Position numbers and translations under genes: made by a program | Shown here: positions 7,878-16,184 of the stretch, in pieces | Position numbering within the stretch: the stretch's first letter is position 1 | Layout of the letters: each line of letters starts with the position of its first letter | NCBI GenBank assembly: GCA_031272345.1 | Contig: JAISTZ010000099.1 | Span: forward strand, 1-21,513 | Length of the DNA stretch: 21,513 nt | Direction of reading: 5' to 3' | Source: Spirochaetaceae bacterium | Lineage (GTDB): Bacteria; Spirochaetota; Spirochaetia; Treponematales; Treponemataceae | Notes under the pieces: model-generated | Told to the model about the DNA's origin: nothing | The model's input: the letters and a program-made list of their open reading frames with translations, nothing else | Databases searched by the model: none

Positions 7878-8765
7878 ATGGCAGATTTAGACGGAAACAA
7901 GGCGGAAAAGGACTATCACGCCGATAAGCCCTTCGCCGTGTCAGGCAATTTTCACGTGAAGGGAGCGGCGAATCTCGACTGGGGCGTCAAGAAGCGGCTT
8001 TCAAATATCTTTAACCCCCGCACCGGAAACACGGTCATGTTCGCCTTTGACCACGGCTACTTCATGGGCTCCGTGTCGGGGCTGGAGCGGCTCGACCTGC
8101 TCATGCCCAAGCTGATTGACCACGTGGACGTGCTCATGGCAACCCGGGGCGCCCTCCGCACCTGCGTCAGGCCGAATTTCCGCAAGGGAATCGCCCTGCG
8201 GGTCACCTCCGGCTCGTCCATGCTGAACGACGACCTCAGTCACGAGGTGGTCGCCGTGGACATGGAAGACGCGATCCGCATGGACGCGGACGCCCTGGCG
8301 GTGCAGGTGTTTGTCGGCGCTGACGGGCAGCTCTCCAGCCTGGAGAACCTCTCGAAGGTGGTGAACGCGGCGAACCGCTACGGTATAGCCACCCTCGGTG
8401 TGGTGGCGGTGGGCAAGGACATGGAGCGCACGGACAAATACTTCAAACTGGCCACCCGGATCATCGCGGAGCTGGGGGCAAACATCGTCAAAACCTACTA
8501 CTGCGAAAAATTTGACGAGGTTGTGGCCGCGTGCCCGGTGCCCATCGTTGTGGCCGGGGGCAAGAAGCTGCCGGAAAAACAGGCCCTGGAAATGGCGTAC
8601 AACTCCATCCAGGGCGGCGCCCGGGGCCTGGACATGGGGCGGAACATCTTCCAGAGTCCCAATCCCGCGGCCATGGCGGACGCCATCGCCAAAATCGTGC
8701 ACCGCAAGTTCACCGTCAAGGAAGCCTGGGAGTTTTACAGCGACGCCGTCGGGCAAAAAAGCTGA
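7878..8765 (+). CDS. lsrF: LsrF-type 3-hydroxy-5-phosphonooxypentane-2,4-dione thiolase (class I aldolase fold)
   Basis: A 295-residue cytoplasmic enzyme. In enterobacteria LsrF moves an acetyl group from phosphorylated AI-2 breakdown product to CoA, giving acetyl-CoA and dihydroxyacetone phosphate. Shared stretches include the N-terminal MADLD, RLSNIFNPRTGNTVMFAFDH, CPVPIVVAGGKKLPE and GLDMGRNIFQS. The Schiff-base lysine is K205 in IVKTYY, matching K203 of E. coli. The ATG at 7878 has AAGGAG at 7866-7871. An in-frame upstream start at 7821 lies in the intergenic region and lacks a site. Its position after lsrB is the strongest sign that this cluster handles AI-2, although FbaB-like sugar-phosphate aldolases belong to the same superfamily. 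Confidence 0.85.
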   Translation: MADLDGNKAEKDYHADKPFAVSGNFHVKGAANLDWGVKKRLSNIFNPRTGNTVMFAFDHGYFMGSVSGLERLDLLMPKLIDHVDVLMATRGALRTCVRPNFRKGIALRVTSGSSMLNDDLSHEVVAVDMEDAIRMDADALAVQVFVGADGQLSSLENLSKVVNAANRYGIATLGVVAVGKDMERTDKYFKLATRIIAELGANIVKTYYCEKFDEVVAACPVPIVVAGGKKLPEKQALEMAYNSIQGGARGLDMGRNIFQSPNPAAMADAIAKIVHRKFTVKEAWEFYSDAVGQKS

Positions 8766-8774
8766 TTCCGGCCG

Positions 8775-8807
8775 GGGCCCCGGGGCGGTTTACCCGCCCG
8801 GCCCTTT
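8775..8807 (+). terminator. GC-rich terminator-like hairpin after lsrF
   Basis: GGGCC plus GGGGCGG on the left can pair with CCGCCCGG plus CCC on the right across a TTTAC loop, with small bulges. Only TTT follows, so the U-tract is short. It starts about 10 bases after the lsrF stop codon and ends 16 bases before the polA start, so it probably marks the end of the transport operon. Confidence 0.5.
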
Positions 8808-8822
8808 GTGGTACCATGGGCC

Positions 8823-11618
8823 ATGTCGATTTTATACGTCCTTGATTCTTACGCCCTGATTTACCGGTCCTATTTTGCGTTCATTTCGCGGCCCCTCACC
8901 AATTCGCGGGGCCAGAACGTCTCCGCCGTGCACGGGTTTTTCCGTTTCCTCAAGTCGGCCCTGGACCGGTACAAGCCCGGCTACATCGCCGCGGCCTTCG
9001 ATTCCCGAACCCCCACCTTCCGCCATCAAATGTACGGCGGATACAAGGCCACCAGGCAGAAGGCCCCGGAGGACCTCCACGCCCAGGTGCCGGTGATCGA
9101 AGACATCCTCCAGGCCCTGGGAGTCCCCGCGCTCTCCTGCGAGGGCTTTGAGGCGGACGACGTGATCGCCGCGGTCTCCAGGCTGTGCGTCCAGGCCGGG
9201 ATGGGCTGCCGGATTCTGTCCGGGGACAAGGACCTGATGCAGCTCCTGGGCCCCCAGGTCGACATGCTCAGGAGCGACAAAACCGGCGGCTGGGAGGTCG
9301 TGGACGAGGGGTCCGTCCTGGCCGAGTGGGGGGTCACCCCGGCACAGATGCTCGACCTCCTGTCCCTGAGCGGGGACTCGGCGGACAACATCCCCGGAGT
9401 GCCCGGCGTGGGGGACAAGACCGCCGCAAAGCTCCTGGGGACCTACGGCAGCCTGGACAACATCTACGCCCACGCGGATGAAATCCCCGGGGCCATGGGC
9501 AAGAAGATCCGGGAGGGCAGGGAAAGCGCATATTTCTCCAAAAGCCTGATCGCCCTCCGGGAGGACGCGCCCTTCCTGATCGACGGGAAGCCCCTCTCCG
9601 GGCCGGAGGCCCTCTTCGCGGCCTGTTCCACCGAGCGCCTGCGCTACGACGAGGCCGCCGGGGCCCTCTCCAGGGCGGAGCTCCCGTCAATCGCAAAGCT
9701 GTACGGCGCCGGGGAGGAGGCGGTCCGGGCTCGCGCCGCCCCTGCGGAAGGGCCCTCCCCGGCCGCTGCCGCCCCTGCGGAGCAGGCGACGGAGGGGGCC
9801 GTCCGCAGGAACACGGCCGATTACCGGGCTGTCCGCACAGCGGCGGAACTCCGGGCTTTCATCGACAACATCGTCAACGGGGGCAAGAAGGCCGCCTTCG
9901 ACCTGGAGACGGATTCCCTTAACACCCTGGAGGCAAGGCTCGCGGGGTTCTCCCTCTGCGCGGAGAAGGGGAGGGGAGTCTACGTGCCCCTCATCACCGG
10001 GGACGCCCTCCTGGAGGAGGATCTCCTTTCGGAAGCCGAGGCCCTCAAGGAACTCAAGCGGCTCTTCGGGGACAGGGACTGCCTCCTGGTGATGCACAAC
10101 GGCAAGTTCGACTGGGAGGTGCTCCGCTCCCACGGGATGGAGCCTCCAAAGGCAAAGCTCTTCGACACGATGATCGCGGCCTGGCTTTTGGAGGCCGACC
10201 GGGCGTCCTTTTCCCTGGAATCCCTTGCCAGGGCAAAACTGGGGCTGGAGGGGGTCGCCTTTAAGGACGTGGTCCCCAAGGGCGGGGTCTTCACGGACGT
10301 GGGCGTGGACAGGGCCGTGGACTATGCCGCCGAGGACGCGGACTTCACCTGGCAGTTGTACGAATACTACGAGCCCCGGCTCCGGGAGGCGAACCTGGAC
10401 GGGCTCTTCTGGAACCTGGAGATGCCCCTGGTGCCCGTGCTGGCGGACATGGAAATCGCGGGAATCCGCCTGGACAAGGGGGCCCTCCTCACGTGCGGAC
10501 AGGAATTCGAGGGGCGGATCAAAAACGCCGAGGCCGAGATCTTCGAGATCGTCGGTCACCCCTTCAACATCGCCTCCCCCTTGCAGCTTCAGGAGGTGCT
10601 CTTTACGGAGCGGAACCTCCCCAGGGGCAAGAAGACCAAGACCGGATTTTCCACGGACACCACCGTGCTGGAGGAGCTGGCGGCCCTGGACCCGGTTCCA
10701 AAAAAAATCCTCGAATACCGCTCCATGGCGAAGCTCAAGTCGACCTACGTGGACGCCCTGATTCCCCTGGCTGACAAAGATTCCCGGGTGCACACGAGTT
10801 TTATCCAGACCGGAACCGCCACGGGCAGGCTTTCGAGCAGGGACCCGAACTTGCAGAACATCCCCGTCCGGGAGGAGGACGGCAGAAAGATCCGCCGGGC
10901 CTTCATCGCCGGGGAGGGGCGGGCGCTCGTGTCCGCGGACTACTCCCAGATCGAGCTCGTCATCCTTGCCCATCTCTCCCTGGACGAAAATCTCCTCCGC
11001 GCCTTCCGCTCCGGCGGGGACGTGCACCGGGCCACCGCGGCCCTGATCTTCGGGGTGGATGAGGGGGCCGTCACCCCGGACATGCGGCGGGCGGCAAAGG
11101 CCGTCAACTTCGGCGTCATGTACGGCATGAGCGCCTTCAGGCTGTCCAACGAGCTCGGCATTTCCCGCTCCCAGGCGGCGGACTTCCTTGCCGCCTACAA
11201 CGCCACCTATTCGGGGGTGCAGGCCTACTTTGCCGGGGTGATTGAAAAGGCCGAGGAGACCGGCTACGTGGAGACCCTCTTCGGCAGAAGGCGGGCAATC
11301 CCCGAAATCCGCAGCAGGAACAGGGTGGAAAAAGCCGCCGCCGAGCGGATCGCCAAGAATACGCCGATTCAGGGGTCCGCCGCGGACGTGGTCAAGAAGG
11401 CCATGCTGGCCCTGGACGGGGCGCTCAGGGCCCGCGCAAAGACGCTGGACGCCCGGCTCCTCCTCCAGGTCCACGACGAGCTGATTCTGGAGTGCCCCGC
11501 CCGGGACAGTTCCGAGGTGCAGGCCCTGGTGAAGGAGGTGATGGAAGGGGTGGTCACCCTGAAGGCGCCCCTGCGGGTATCCGTGGAAGCGGGCCCCTGC
11601 TGGGGGGACTTCCACTAG
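8823..11618 (+). CDS. polA: DNA polymerase I
   Basis: A 931-residue enzyme that fills gaps and removes RNA primers in replication and repair. The N-terminal 5'-3' flap nuclease domain (about 1-290) carries ILYVLDSYALIYRSYFA, EGFEADDVIA, LSGDKDLMQL and GDSADNIPGVPGVGDKTA. A low-complexity Ala/Pro/Glu linker follows (about 298-325). The 3'-5' proofreading domain is intact: D360 and E362 (Exo I), N426 and D430 (Exo II), Y501 and D505 (Exo III). The polymerase has motif A DYSQIE (706-711), motif B with K759 and Y767, and motif C VHDE with D885. The ATG at 8823 fits the family start; GTG at 8808 would add five residues. No clear ribosome-binding site precedes either. Confidence 0.97.
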   Translation: MSILYVLDSYALIYRSYFAFISRPLTNSRGQNVSAVHGFFRFLKSALDRYKPGYIAAAFDSRTPTFRHQMYGGYKATRQKAPEDLHAQVPVIEDILQALGVPALSCEGFEADDVIAAVSRLCVQAGMGCRILSGDKDLMQLLGPQVDMLRSDKTGGWEVVDEGSVLAEWGVTPAQMLDLLSLSGDSADNIPGVPGVGDKTAAKLLGTYGSLDNIYAHADEIPGAMGKKIREGRESAYFSKSLIALREDAPFLIDGKPLSGPEALFAACSTERLRYDEAAGALSRAELPSIAKLYGAGEEAVRARAAPAEGPSPAAAAPAEQATEGAVRRNTADYRAVRTAAELRAFIDNIVNGGKKAAFDLETDSLNTLEARLAGFSLCAEKGRGVYVPLITGDALLEEDLLSEAEALKELKRLFGDRDCLLVMHNGKFDWEVLRSHGMEPPKAKLFDTMIAAWLLEADRASFSLESLARAKLGLEGVAFKDVVPKGGVFTDVGVDRAVDYAAEDADFTWQLYEYYEPRLREANLDGLFWNLEMPLVPVLADMEIAGIRLDKGALLTCGQEFEGRIKNAEAEIFEIVGHPFNIASPLQLQEVLFTERNLPRGKKTKTGFSTDTTVLEELAALDPVPKKILEYRSMAKLKSTYVDALIPLADKDSRVHTSFIQTGTATGRLSSRDPNLQNIPVREEDGRKIRRAFIAGEGRALVSADYSQIELVILAHLSLDENLLRAFRSGGDVHRATAALIFGVDEGAVTPDMRRAAKAVNFGVMYGMSAFRLSNELGISRSQAADFLAAYNATYSGVQAYFAGVIEKAEETGYVETLFGRRRAIPEIRSRNRVEKAAAERIAKNTPIQGSAADVVKKAMLALDGALRARAKTLDARLLLQVHDELILECPARDSSEVQALVKEVMEGVVTLKAPLRVSVEAGPCWGDFH

Positions 11619-11620
11619 GC

Positions 11621-12430
11621 CTAGCTGATTGCCCGCATTGCCCCCGCGTCAAAGTGGAAGTTCGACCCCAGGGCGTAGCCGGCCTCTTTTGAGGCCAGGA
11701 ACACGTAGAACTTGGCCGTTTCCTCCGGGGAGGCGTAGCGCTTGATCGGCGTCATGCTTGAGGCGATGCGGTCAAAGTATTCCTGCACGGTGATGCCCTC
11801 CTGCTTTGACAGAATCCCCGCGGTCTTGTACCAGTCCGGGGTGAGCACCAGGCCGGGCGCGATGGACAGGGCGCGGATCTTGTACTGAATCAGCTCATCC
11901 GCCAGGCAGCGGGTGAACATGGTGAGGGCCGCCTTGGTGGTGTTGTAGATCGGCTCGTAGTACAGGGGCTGGGTGGCGCACATCGACGTGGTGACGATGA
12001 CGACTCCCTCGCCGCCGCCCTTTGCGATGCGCTCCCTCATCTGGGGCACGACCAGGCGGGTAAGGCGCACGGTTGCCATCACGTGGAGGTCCCAGTAATA
12101 CTGCCATTTGTCGTCGTTGTCGTCCAGGCATTTTTCCTCGGAACCGGCGCCCGCGTTGCTGATAAGGATGTCGGCCCCGCCCACGGATGCCGCGAAGGCC
12201 GCAAGGGACTCGCAGTCCCCCCGCCTGGATACGTCCGCGCCCTTGCCCCACACCCTGCGGCCGGGGTATTTAGCGGACAGGTCGGCCACCACGGCCTTGA
12301 TGCGCTCCTCGTTCCGGGCGGCGATTATCACATTGGCTTTTTCTTTTAAAAATTCTTCGGCAACCGCCAGGCCAATGCCCACGCTGCCGCCGGAAATCAA
12401 CACGGTTTTGTTTTCGAGTCCCAGGTCCAT
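11621..12430 (-). CDS. Short-chain dehydrogenase/reductase, last gene of a sugar ABC operon
   Basis: A 269-residue classical SDR enzyme. The Rossmann nucleotide-binding motif is S13-G-G-S-V-G-I-G20, NAG lies at 92-94, and the catalytic set is S149, Y162 and K166 in YNTTK. It would use NAD(H) or NADP(H) on a hydroxyl or keto group. AAR at 37-39 after the second strand is compatible with NADP preference, but this is weak evidence. The start at 12430 (MDLGLENKTVLISGG) has AGGGG just upstream; the longer frame to 12463 lacks one. The gene follows a binding-protein gene on the same strand, so the likely substrate is the sugar or polyol imported by that system. Its stop codon is two bases from that of the convergent polA. 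Confidence 0.85.
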   Translation of the reverse strand: MDLGLENKTVLISGGSVGIGLAVAEEFLKEKANVIIAARNEERIKAVVADLSAKYPGRRVWGKGADVSRRGDCESLAAFAASVGGADILISNAGAGSEEKCLDDNDDKWQYYWDLHVMATVRLTRLVVPQMRERIAKGGGEGVVIVTTSMCATQPLYYEPIYNTTKAALTMFTRCLADELIQYKIRALSIAPGLVLTPDWYKTAGILSKQEGITVQEYFDRIASSMTPIKRYASPEETAKFYVFLASKEAGYALGSNFHFDAGAMRAIS

Positions 12431-12464
12431 ATATGCCCCTACTGATTTTGAAGCTGCCAACAAG

Positions 12465-12497
12465 GGCAGGGGAGCGGACGCGCCGCCTCCCCCTGCC
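12465..12497 (-). terminator. Intercistronic stem-loop after the binding-protein gene
   Basis: On the minus strand GGCAGGGGGAG pairs with CTCCCCTGCC across a 12-base loop, with one bulged G. It begins 9 bases after the binding-protein stop codon and precedes the dehydrogenase. No T-run follows, so it is more likely a message-stabilising or processing hairpin than a full terminator. Confidence 0.5.
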
Positions 12498-12505
12498 GAT
12501 GCTGT

Positions 12506-13474
12506 TTACTTGTTGCCGGCGTGTACGGCCAGAAGCTCGTCCACGTTGTCCTTGGTGTACAGCGGGCAAAGGATGTCCGTGTTCACATAGCCGGTCTGCT
12601 TGCCGCTGAGGATGTCGTCAGCCATCTGAAGGATGCGGATCGACAGGTCGTTGGCGTTCTGGAAGGCCGTTGCGGTGAGGCGGCCTGATTTGATCAGGAT
12701 GGCCGCGCCTTCGTCGCCGTCAACGCCGTAGGCCTGAATCTTGCCGTAGGCCGGGTTGTCCTTGATGGCCTCGAGGGCGCCCATGGCCATGTTGTCGTTC
12801 ATGGACACGATGGCGTCGATGGCCCTTGCGCCCGACGCCTGCACCCAGTCTTCCATGAATTTCATGGCCTCGTCGTTCATCCAGTGGGCGGAGTCCTCCC
12901 GGAAGATCTGCACGTCCGGGCGCTTGTCGAAGAATTCCTGCTTCCAGGCCCTGCGGCGTTCCACCGAGTGCAGGTTGCCGTCGGGGCCGCGGAACACGAC
13001 CACCCGCGCGCCCTGGGGAATCTGGGTGAGCGCATACCGGGCGACCACCGCGCCCTGCTCGTAGGGGTCCGCGTCAACACTGTTTGAGTTGTTGAGAATC
13101 GCCGGGTCCGTTGAACGGGGGTTGGTGAGAATCACCGGGATTTTTGCGTTAATCACCTTCTGGATGCCGGGCTTTGAGGCCTCGGTGTCATTCGGCTGGA
13201 TGATGATCACGTCGTACTTGTTGGTGATGGCGTTTTCGATCAGCTCATTCTGCCGCATGTCGTTTGCCTGGGCGTCAAGGATTTCCAGCTTGAAGTTGTG
13301 CTTGCCGGTCTTCATGTCCGCTTCCATGCTCTTTGCCATCCATGCGGGGAACATGTCGGCCATGCTGCGGGCGATGAACACCACGCGCTTCTGTCCGGCA
13401 TCCTTGCTGCCGCCGGCGAACATCACGGAACACGTGACGAGGGCCGCCAATAGGATTGTTGCGATTTTTTTCAT
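12506..13474 (-). CDS. Sugar ABC transporter substrate-binding protein (CUT2, RbsB-like)
   Basis: A 322-residue exported binding protein of the type I periplasmic fold. The signal peptide covers about residues 1-20 and ends MFA before GGSKD. A cysteine at 15 (LVTC) is a poor lipobox, so attachment to lipid is uncertain. Typical segments are YDVIIIQPNDTEA (first lobe), IDAIVSMNDNMAMGALEAI and GVDGDEGAAILIKSGRLTAT (second lobe and hinge). The ATG at 13474 has GGAGG at ideal distance, whereas the frame extends upstream to 13495 without one. It follows the permease gene by 45 bases, so the gene order is ATPase, permease, binding protein. The substrate is not recognisable. Confidence 0.9.
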   Translation of the reverse strand: MKKIATILLAALVTCSVMFAGGSKDAGQKRVVFIARSMADMFPAWMAKSMEADMKTGKHNFKLEILDAQANDMRQNELIENAITNKYDVIIIQPNDTEASKPGIQKVINAKIPVILTNPRSTDPAILNNSNSVDADPYEQGAVVARYALTQIPQGARVVVFRGPDGNLHSVERRRAWKQEFFDKRPDVQIFREDSAHWMNDEAMKFMEDWVQASGARAIDAIVSMNDNMAMGALEAIKDNPAYGKIQAYGVDGDEGAAILIKSGRLTATAFQNANDLSIRILQMADDILSGKQTGYVNTDILCPLYTKDNVDELLAVHAGNK

Positions 13475-13519
13475 TGTTTCCTCCAAACAACGCAAGATAT
13501 TTTAAGCGTAATACCACGC

Positions 13520-14521
13520 CTAATTTCTGGACTCCGATTCCCCGGGGGAATCGCCGCTTATGACCGCGGGCCGGGAACGTTTGGCCTTGGTGTTGATGTC
13601 GATAACCACCGCCGCCGCGATGATGACGCCCTTTAAGATTTGCTGCACATAGGAATCAACCCCAAGCAGGTTCATGATGTTGTTCAGGATACCCACGATG
13701 AAGCTGCCCGCGAAGGTCCCCATCGCCGTGCCGATGCCGCCGGAAAAACTCGTCCCCCCGATGACGGCCGCGGTGAGGCCCTCGAATTCGTAGCTGACCC
13801 CCGCGCCGGGGAGACCCGCGTTCACCCTGGACATGAACACGATGCCCGCCAGGCCCACGAGGAAGCCGTTGATGACATAGCACAGGAATTTTGCCCGGGG
13901 GGTGTTGATGCCCGATGCGTTTGCCGCCTCCTCGTTGCCCCCGATGGCGTAGAGGGCGCGGCCGAACCGGGTGTGATTCAGGATGTACCAGGTGACCCCG
14001 AGCATGAGAATCATAAAAATCACCGGAATCGGGATGAAGGCCACGGAACCCTGGCCGAAGACATTGAAACGGCCGATCTGGTAAATCGGCTGGCCGAAGG
14101 TGTAGAGCAGCACCACCCCGCGGCTTATCGTGGTGACCGCCAGGGTCGCGATGAAGGGCGGAGTCTTGAACACGCTCACCAGAATCCCCGAGAGCACGTT
14201 GAAGGCCACCGCCAGGGTCATGCCCACGGCAAAGGACAGGGCCAGGTTCCCGGTGGCCTTGAACACCACGATTCCGAACACCCCGGACACCGCGAGCACC
14301 GCCCCGCAGGACAGGTCGATGAGGCCCGCGATGATGAGCATGGTTTCACCGAAGGCCAGAATCGTTACCACCGAGTTTTGCCGCAGCACGTTGATCAGAT
14401 TCTGGGCGCTCAGGAAATTCCGGTTGAGGAGGGAACTCAAAATGAACGCCCCCACCAGAATCACAAAAATGCTGTATTTGCCCAAAAAGGCCGTTATTTT
14501 TGTCTTGCCGGCGCCTGCCAT
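13520..14521 (-). CDS. Sugar ABC transporter permease (RbsC type)
   Basis: A 333-residue inner-membrane protein. The family stretches are IIAGLIDLSCGAVLAVSGVF near residue 65, the ATPase-docking loop TRFGRALYAIGGNEEAANAS, and VIGGTSFSGGIGTAMGTFAG late in the chain. The start ATG has AAGGAAGG just upstream, inside the end of the ATPase gene, and only three bases separate the two genes. It would form a homodimeric channel with the ATPase encoded directly upstream. Confidence 0.92.
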   Translation of the reverse strand: MAGAGKTKITAFLGKYSIFVILVGAFILSSLLNRNFLSAQNLINVLRQNSVVTILAFGETMLIIAGLIDLSCGAVLAVSGVFGIVVFKATGNLALSFAVGMTLAVAFNVLSGILVSVFKTPPFIATLAVTTISRGVVLLYTFGQPIYQIGRFNVFGQGSVAFIPIPVIFMILMLGVTWYILNHTRFGRALYAIGGNEEAANASGINTPRAKFLCYVINGFLVGLAGIVFMSRVNAGLPGAGVSYEFEGLTAAVIGGTSFSGGIGTAMGTFAGSFIVGILNNIMNLLGVDSYVQQILKGVIIAAAVVIDINTKAKRSRPAVISGDSPGESESRN

Positions 14522-14524
14522 CTT

Positions 14525-16081
14525 CTACCTTCCTTCCTTGTTGTTTTGCGGCCCCTGGGGGACCGTTTGGGCCGCCACGTTTGTGGCGTACCGCATGATC
14601 AATTCCTGGGAAAAATCCGGCCGCAGGATGTGGCCCGCGATCCGCCCCTTGCTCATCACGTAGATTCTGTCGCACATGCCGATGAGTTCCGGCAGCTCCG
14701 AAGAGATCATCACGATGCCCTTCTTGCCCCCGGACACGATTTCCGCCATGAGCTTGTAGATTTCGTATTTTGCCCCCACGTCGATGCCCCTGGTGGGCTC
14801 GTCCAGAATCAGGGTTTCCGCCTCTTTGATCAGCCACTTGGCGAGGACCACCTTCTGCTGGTTGCCCCCGGAGAGATTCCCCACGGGGGTTTCCGGGCTC
14901 GGTGTTTTGAGCCGGAGGCTGGCGATTTGCTCCCCCACTTCCGCGTCTTCTTTTTTCTTGTGGAGGTAGCCGTGATAGATGTAGCGCAGGAGATTCGGCA
15001 GGGCCATGTTCTCGGTGACGCTCCGCAGGAGCACGAGCCCGTAGCGCCGGCGGTCCTCCGAACACATGGCTATGCCCTGGGCCACACTCCCGGCCACGCC
15101 TTTTATGTCCACAGGCTTGCCCCGCACGAGCACCCTGCCGGAATCGATCGGGTCGAGCCCGCAGACGGCCCGCATCACCTCGGTCCTGCCCGCGCCCACC
15201 AGGCCCGCGAAGCCCACAATCTCACCGGCGCGCAGGTTGAAGTTGATGTCCGTGAACACCCCGGCCCGGGAGAGCCCTTCCACCCGCAGCAGCTCCTCCC
15301 CGGGGGTGACGGCGGCCTTGGGGTAGTCGTCCGCTATCTCCCGGCCCACCATCATCTTGATGACCTTCTCGATACTGAGGTTCTCCGCTTTGTCGCTCCC
15401 GGCGACCCTGCCGTCCCGGAACACGGTGATCCGGTCGGCGATGCGGAAGAGCTCGTCCATCTTGTGGGAGATGTAGATGACGCTCTTGCCCCTGGCGCGG
15501 AGGTCCGCCACTTTTTTGAGGAGATCGTCCGCCTCTTTTTTTGCCAGGGACGAGGTGGGCTCGTCCATGATGATCACCTGGGAATCCTTCTGAATCGCCT
15601 TGATGATTTCCAGCATCTGGATGTCCGATATGGAAAGAAATTTGAGCTGCGTGTGTATGCCGTGGATGAGCCGGGGGTTGTTGAGGAGGCCCTCCTTGCG
15701 GAGGAGGCTTTCCGCTTCCCCGTAGATCGTGCGCCACTTTACGCCCCCGAATTTGTTGACCGGCAGGTTCCCCATGTAGAGGCTCTCCGCGACGGTCATC
15801 TCCGGAACGTAGGCGCACTCCTGGGGGATCATCGCGATGCCCCGCTTCCGGGCGTCGCTCGGGCTGGCAATGGCGGCCGGCTTGCCCTCGATGAGAATTT
15901 CGCCGGAATCCGCCTTGTACAGCCCGTTGACGATCTTCATGAGGGTTGACTTGCCCGCCCCGTTCTCGCCGCAGAGGGCGTGGACCTCTCCCAGCCGGGC
16001 GGAAATACTTACATTGTTCAGCGCCACAACCCCGGGGAAGGTCTTTGTTATGTTTTTAATCTCCAAAAACGCCGAATCCAT
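14525..16081 (-). CDS. Sugar ABC transporter ATP-binding protein, double NBD (RbsA/MglA type)
   Basis: A 518-residue double ATPase, first gene of the minus-strand transport operon. Domain 1 has Walker A GENGAGKST (38-46), the degenerate signature LSISDIQM and Walker B VIIMDEPTSSL. Domain 2 has a degenerate Walker A (GLVGAGRTE), signature LSGGNQQK and Walker B LILDEPTRGIDVG. The ATG at 16081 (MDSAFLEIKNITKTF) has AGGA eight bases upstream; an in-frame GTG at 16102 has none. The promoter at 16115-16143 would give a leader of about 27 bases. A linker helix region DAEVGEQIASLRLKT precedes the second signature. The C-terminal tail after residue 505 is Gln/Asn-rich and short. Confidence 0.93.
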   Translation of the reverse strand: MDSAFLEIKNITKTFPGVVALNNVSISARLGEVHALCGENGAGKSTLMKIVNGLYKADSGEILIEGKPAAIASPSDARKRGIAMIPQECAYVPEMTVAESLYMGNLPVNKFGGVKWRTIYGEAESLLRKEGLLNNPRLIHGIHTQLKFLSISDIQMLEIIKAIQKDSQVIIMDEPTSSLAKKEADDLLKKVADLRARGKSVIYISHKMDELFRIADRITVFRDGRVAGSDKAENLSIEKVIKMMVGREIADDYPKAAVTPGEELLRVEGLSRAGVFTDINFNLRAGEIVGFAGLVGAGRTEVMRAVCGLDPIDSGRVLVRGKPVDIKGVAGSVAQGIAMCSEDRRRYGLVLLRSVTENMALPNLLRYIYHGYLHKKKEDAEVGEQIASLRLKTPSPETPVGNLSGGNQQKVVLAKWLIKEAETLILDEPTRGIDVGAKYEIYKLMAEIVSGGKKGIVMISSELPELIGMCDRIYVMSKGRIAGHILRPDFSQELIMRYATNVAAQTVPQGPQNNKEGR

Positions 16082-16114
16082 CCTGTTTGTCCTGAAAACC
16101 ACGTATTGATGATA

Positions 16115-16143
16115 ATATTACCATACCCTGGGCGCTTTGTCAA
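16115..16143 (-). promoter_or_regulatory. Sigma-70-type promoter of the minus-strand sugar ABC operon
   Basis: On the minus strand TTGACA (16143-16138) is followed by a 17-base spacer and TAATAT (16120-16115). The -35 box is a perfect consensus and the -10 box is one base off. Transcription would start near 16108, about 27 bases before the ATPase start codon. No clear operator repeat is seen around it, so any sugar control may depend on a distant activator or repressor. Confidence 0.75.
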
Positions 16144-16184
16144 GCTAAAAAAAAGCTGTTTGTGAAAACCGCTTAAAAAAACGG

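Noticed and set aside
9687..11615. A 642-codon minus-strand open frame opposite polA
   Set aside because: It lies over the conserved polymerase motifs, has no family features, and has the same biased composition as other antisense frames in this window.
13640..15949. A 769-codon plus-strand open frame opposite the minus-strand permease and ATPase genes
   Set aside because: It is a mirror of GC-rich codons: the translation is His/Asp/Gly/Arg-rich without any domain, while the opposite strand encodes intact ABC motifs.
16144..16184. T-rich stretch after the UPF0178 gene as a terminator
   Set aside because: The minus strand has long T-runs, but the best stems are only 3-4 base pairs, so a true hairpin terminator is not supported.
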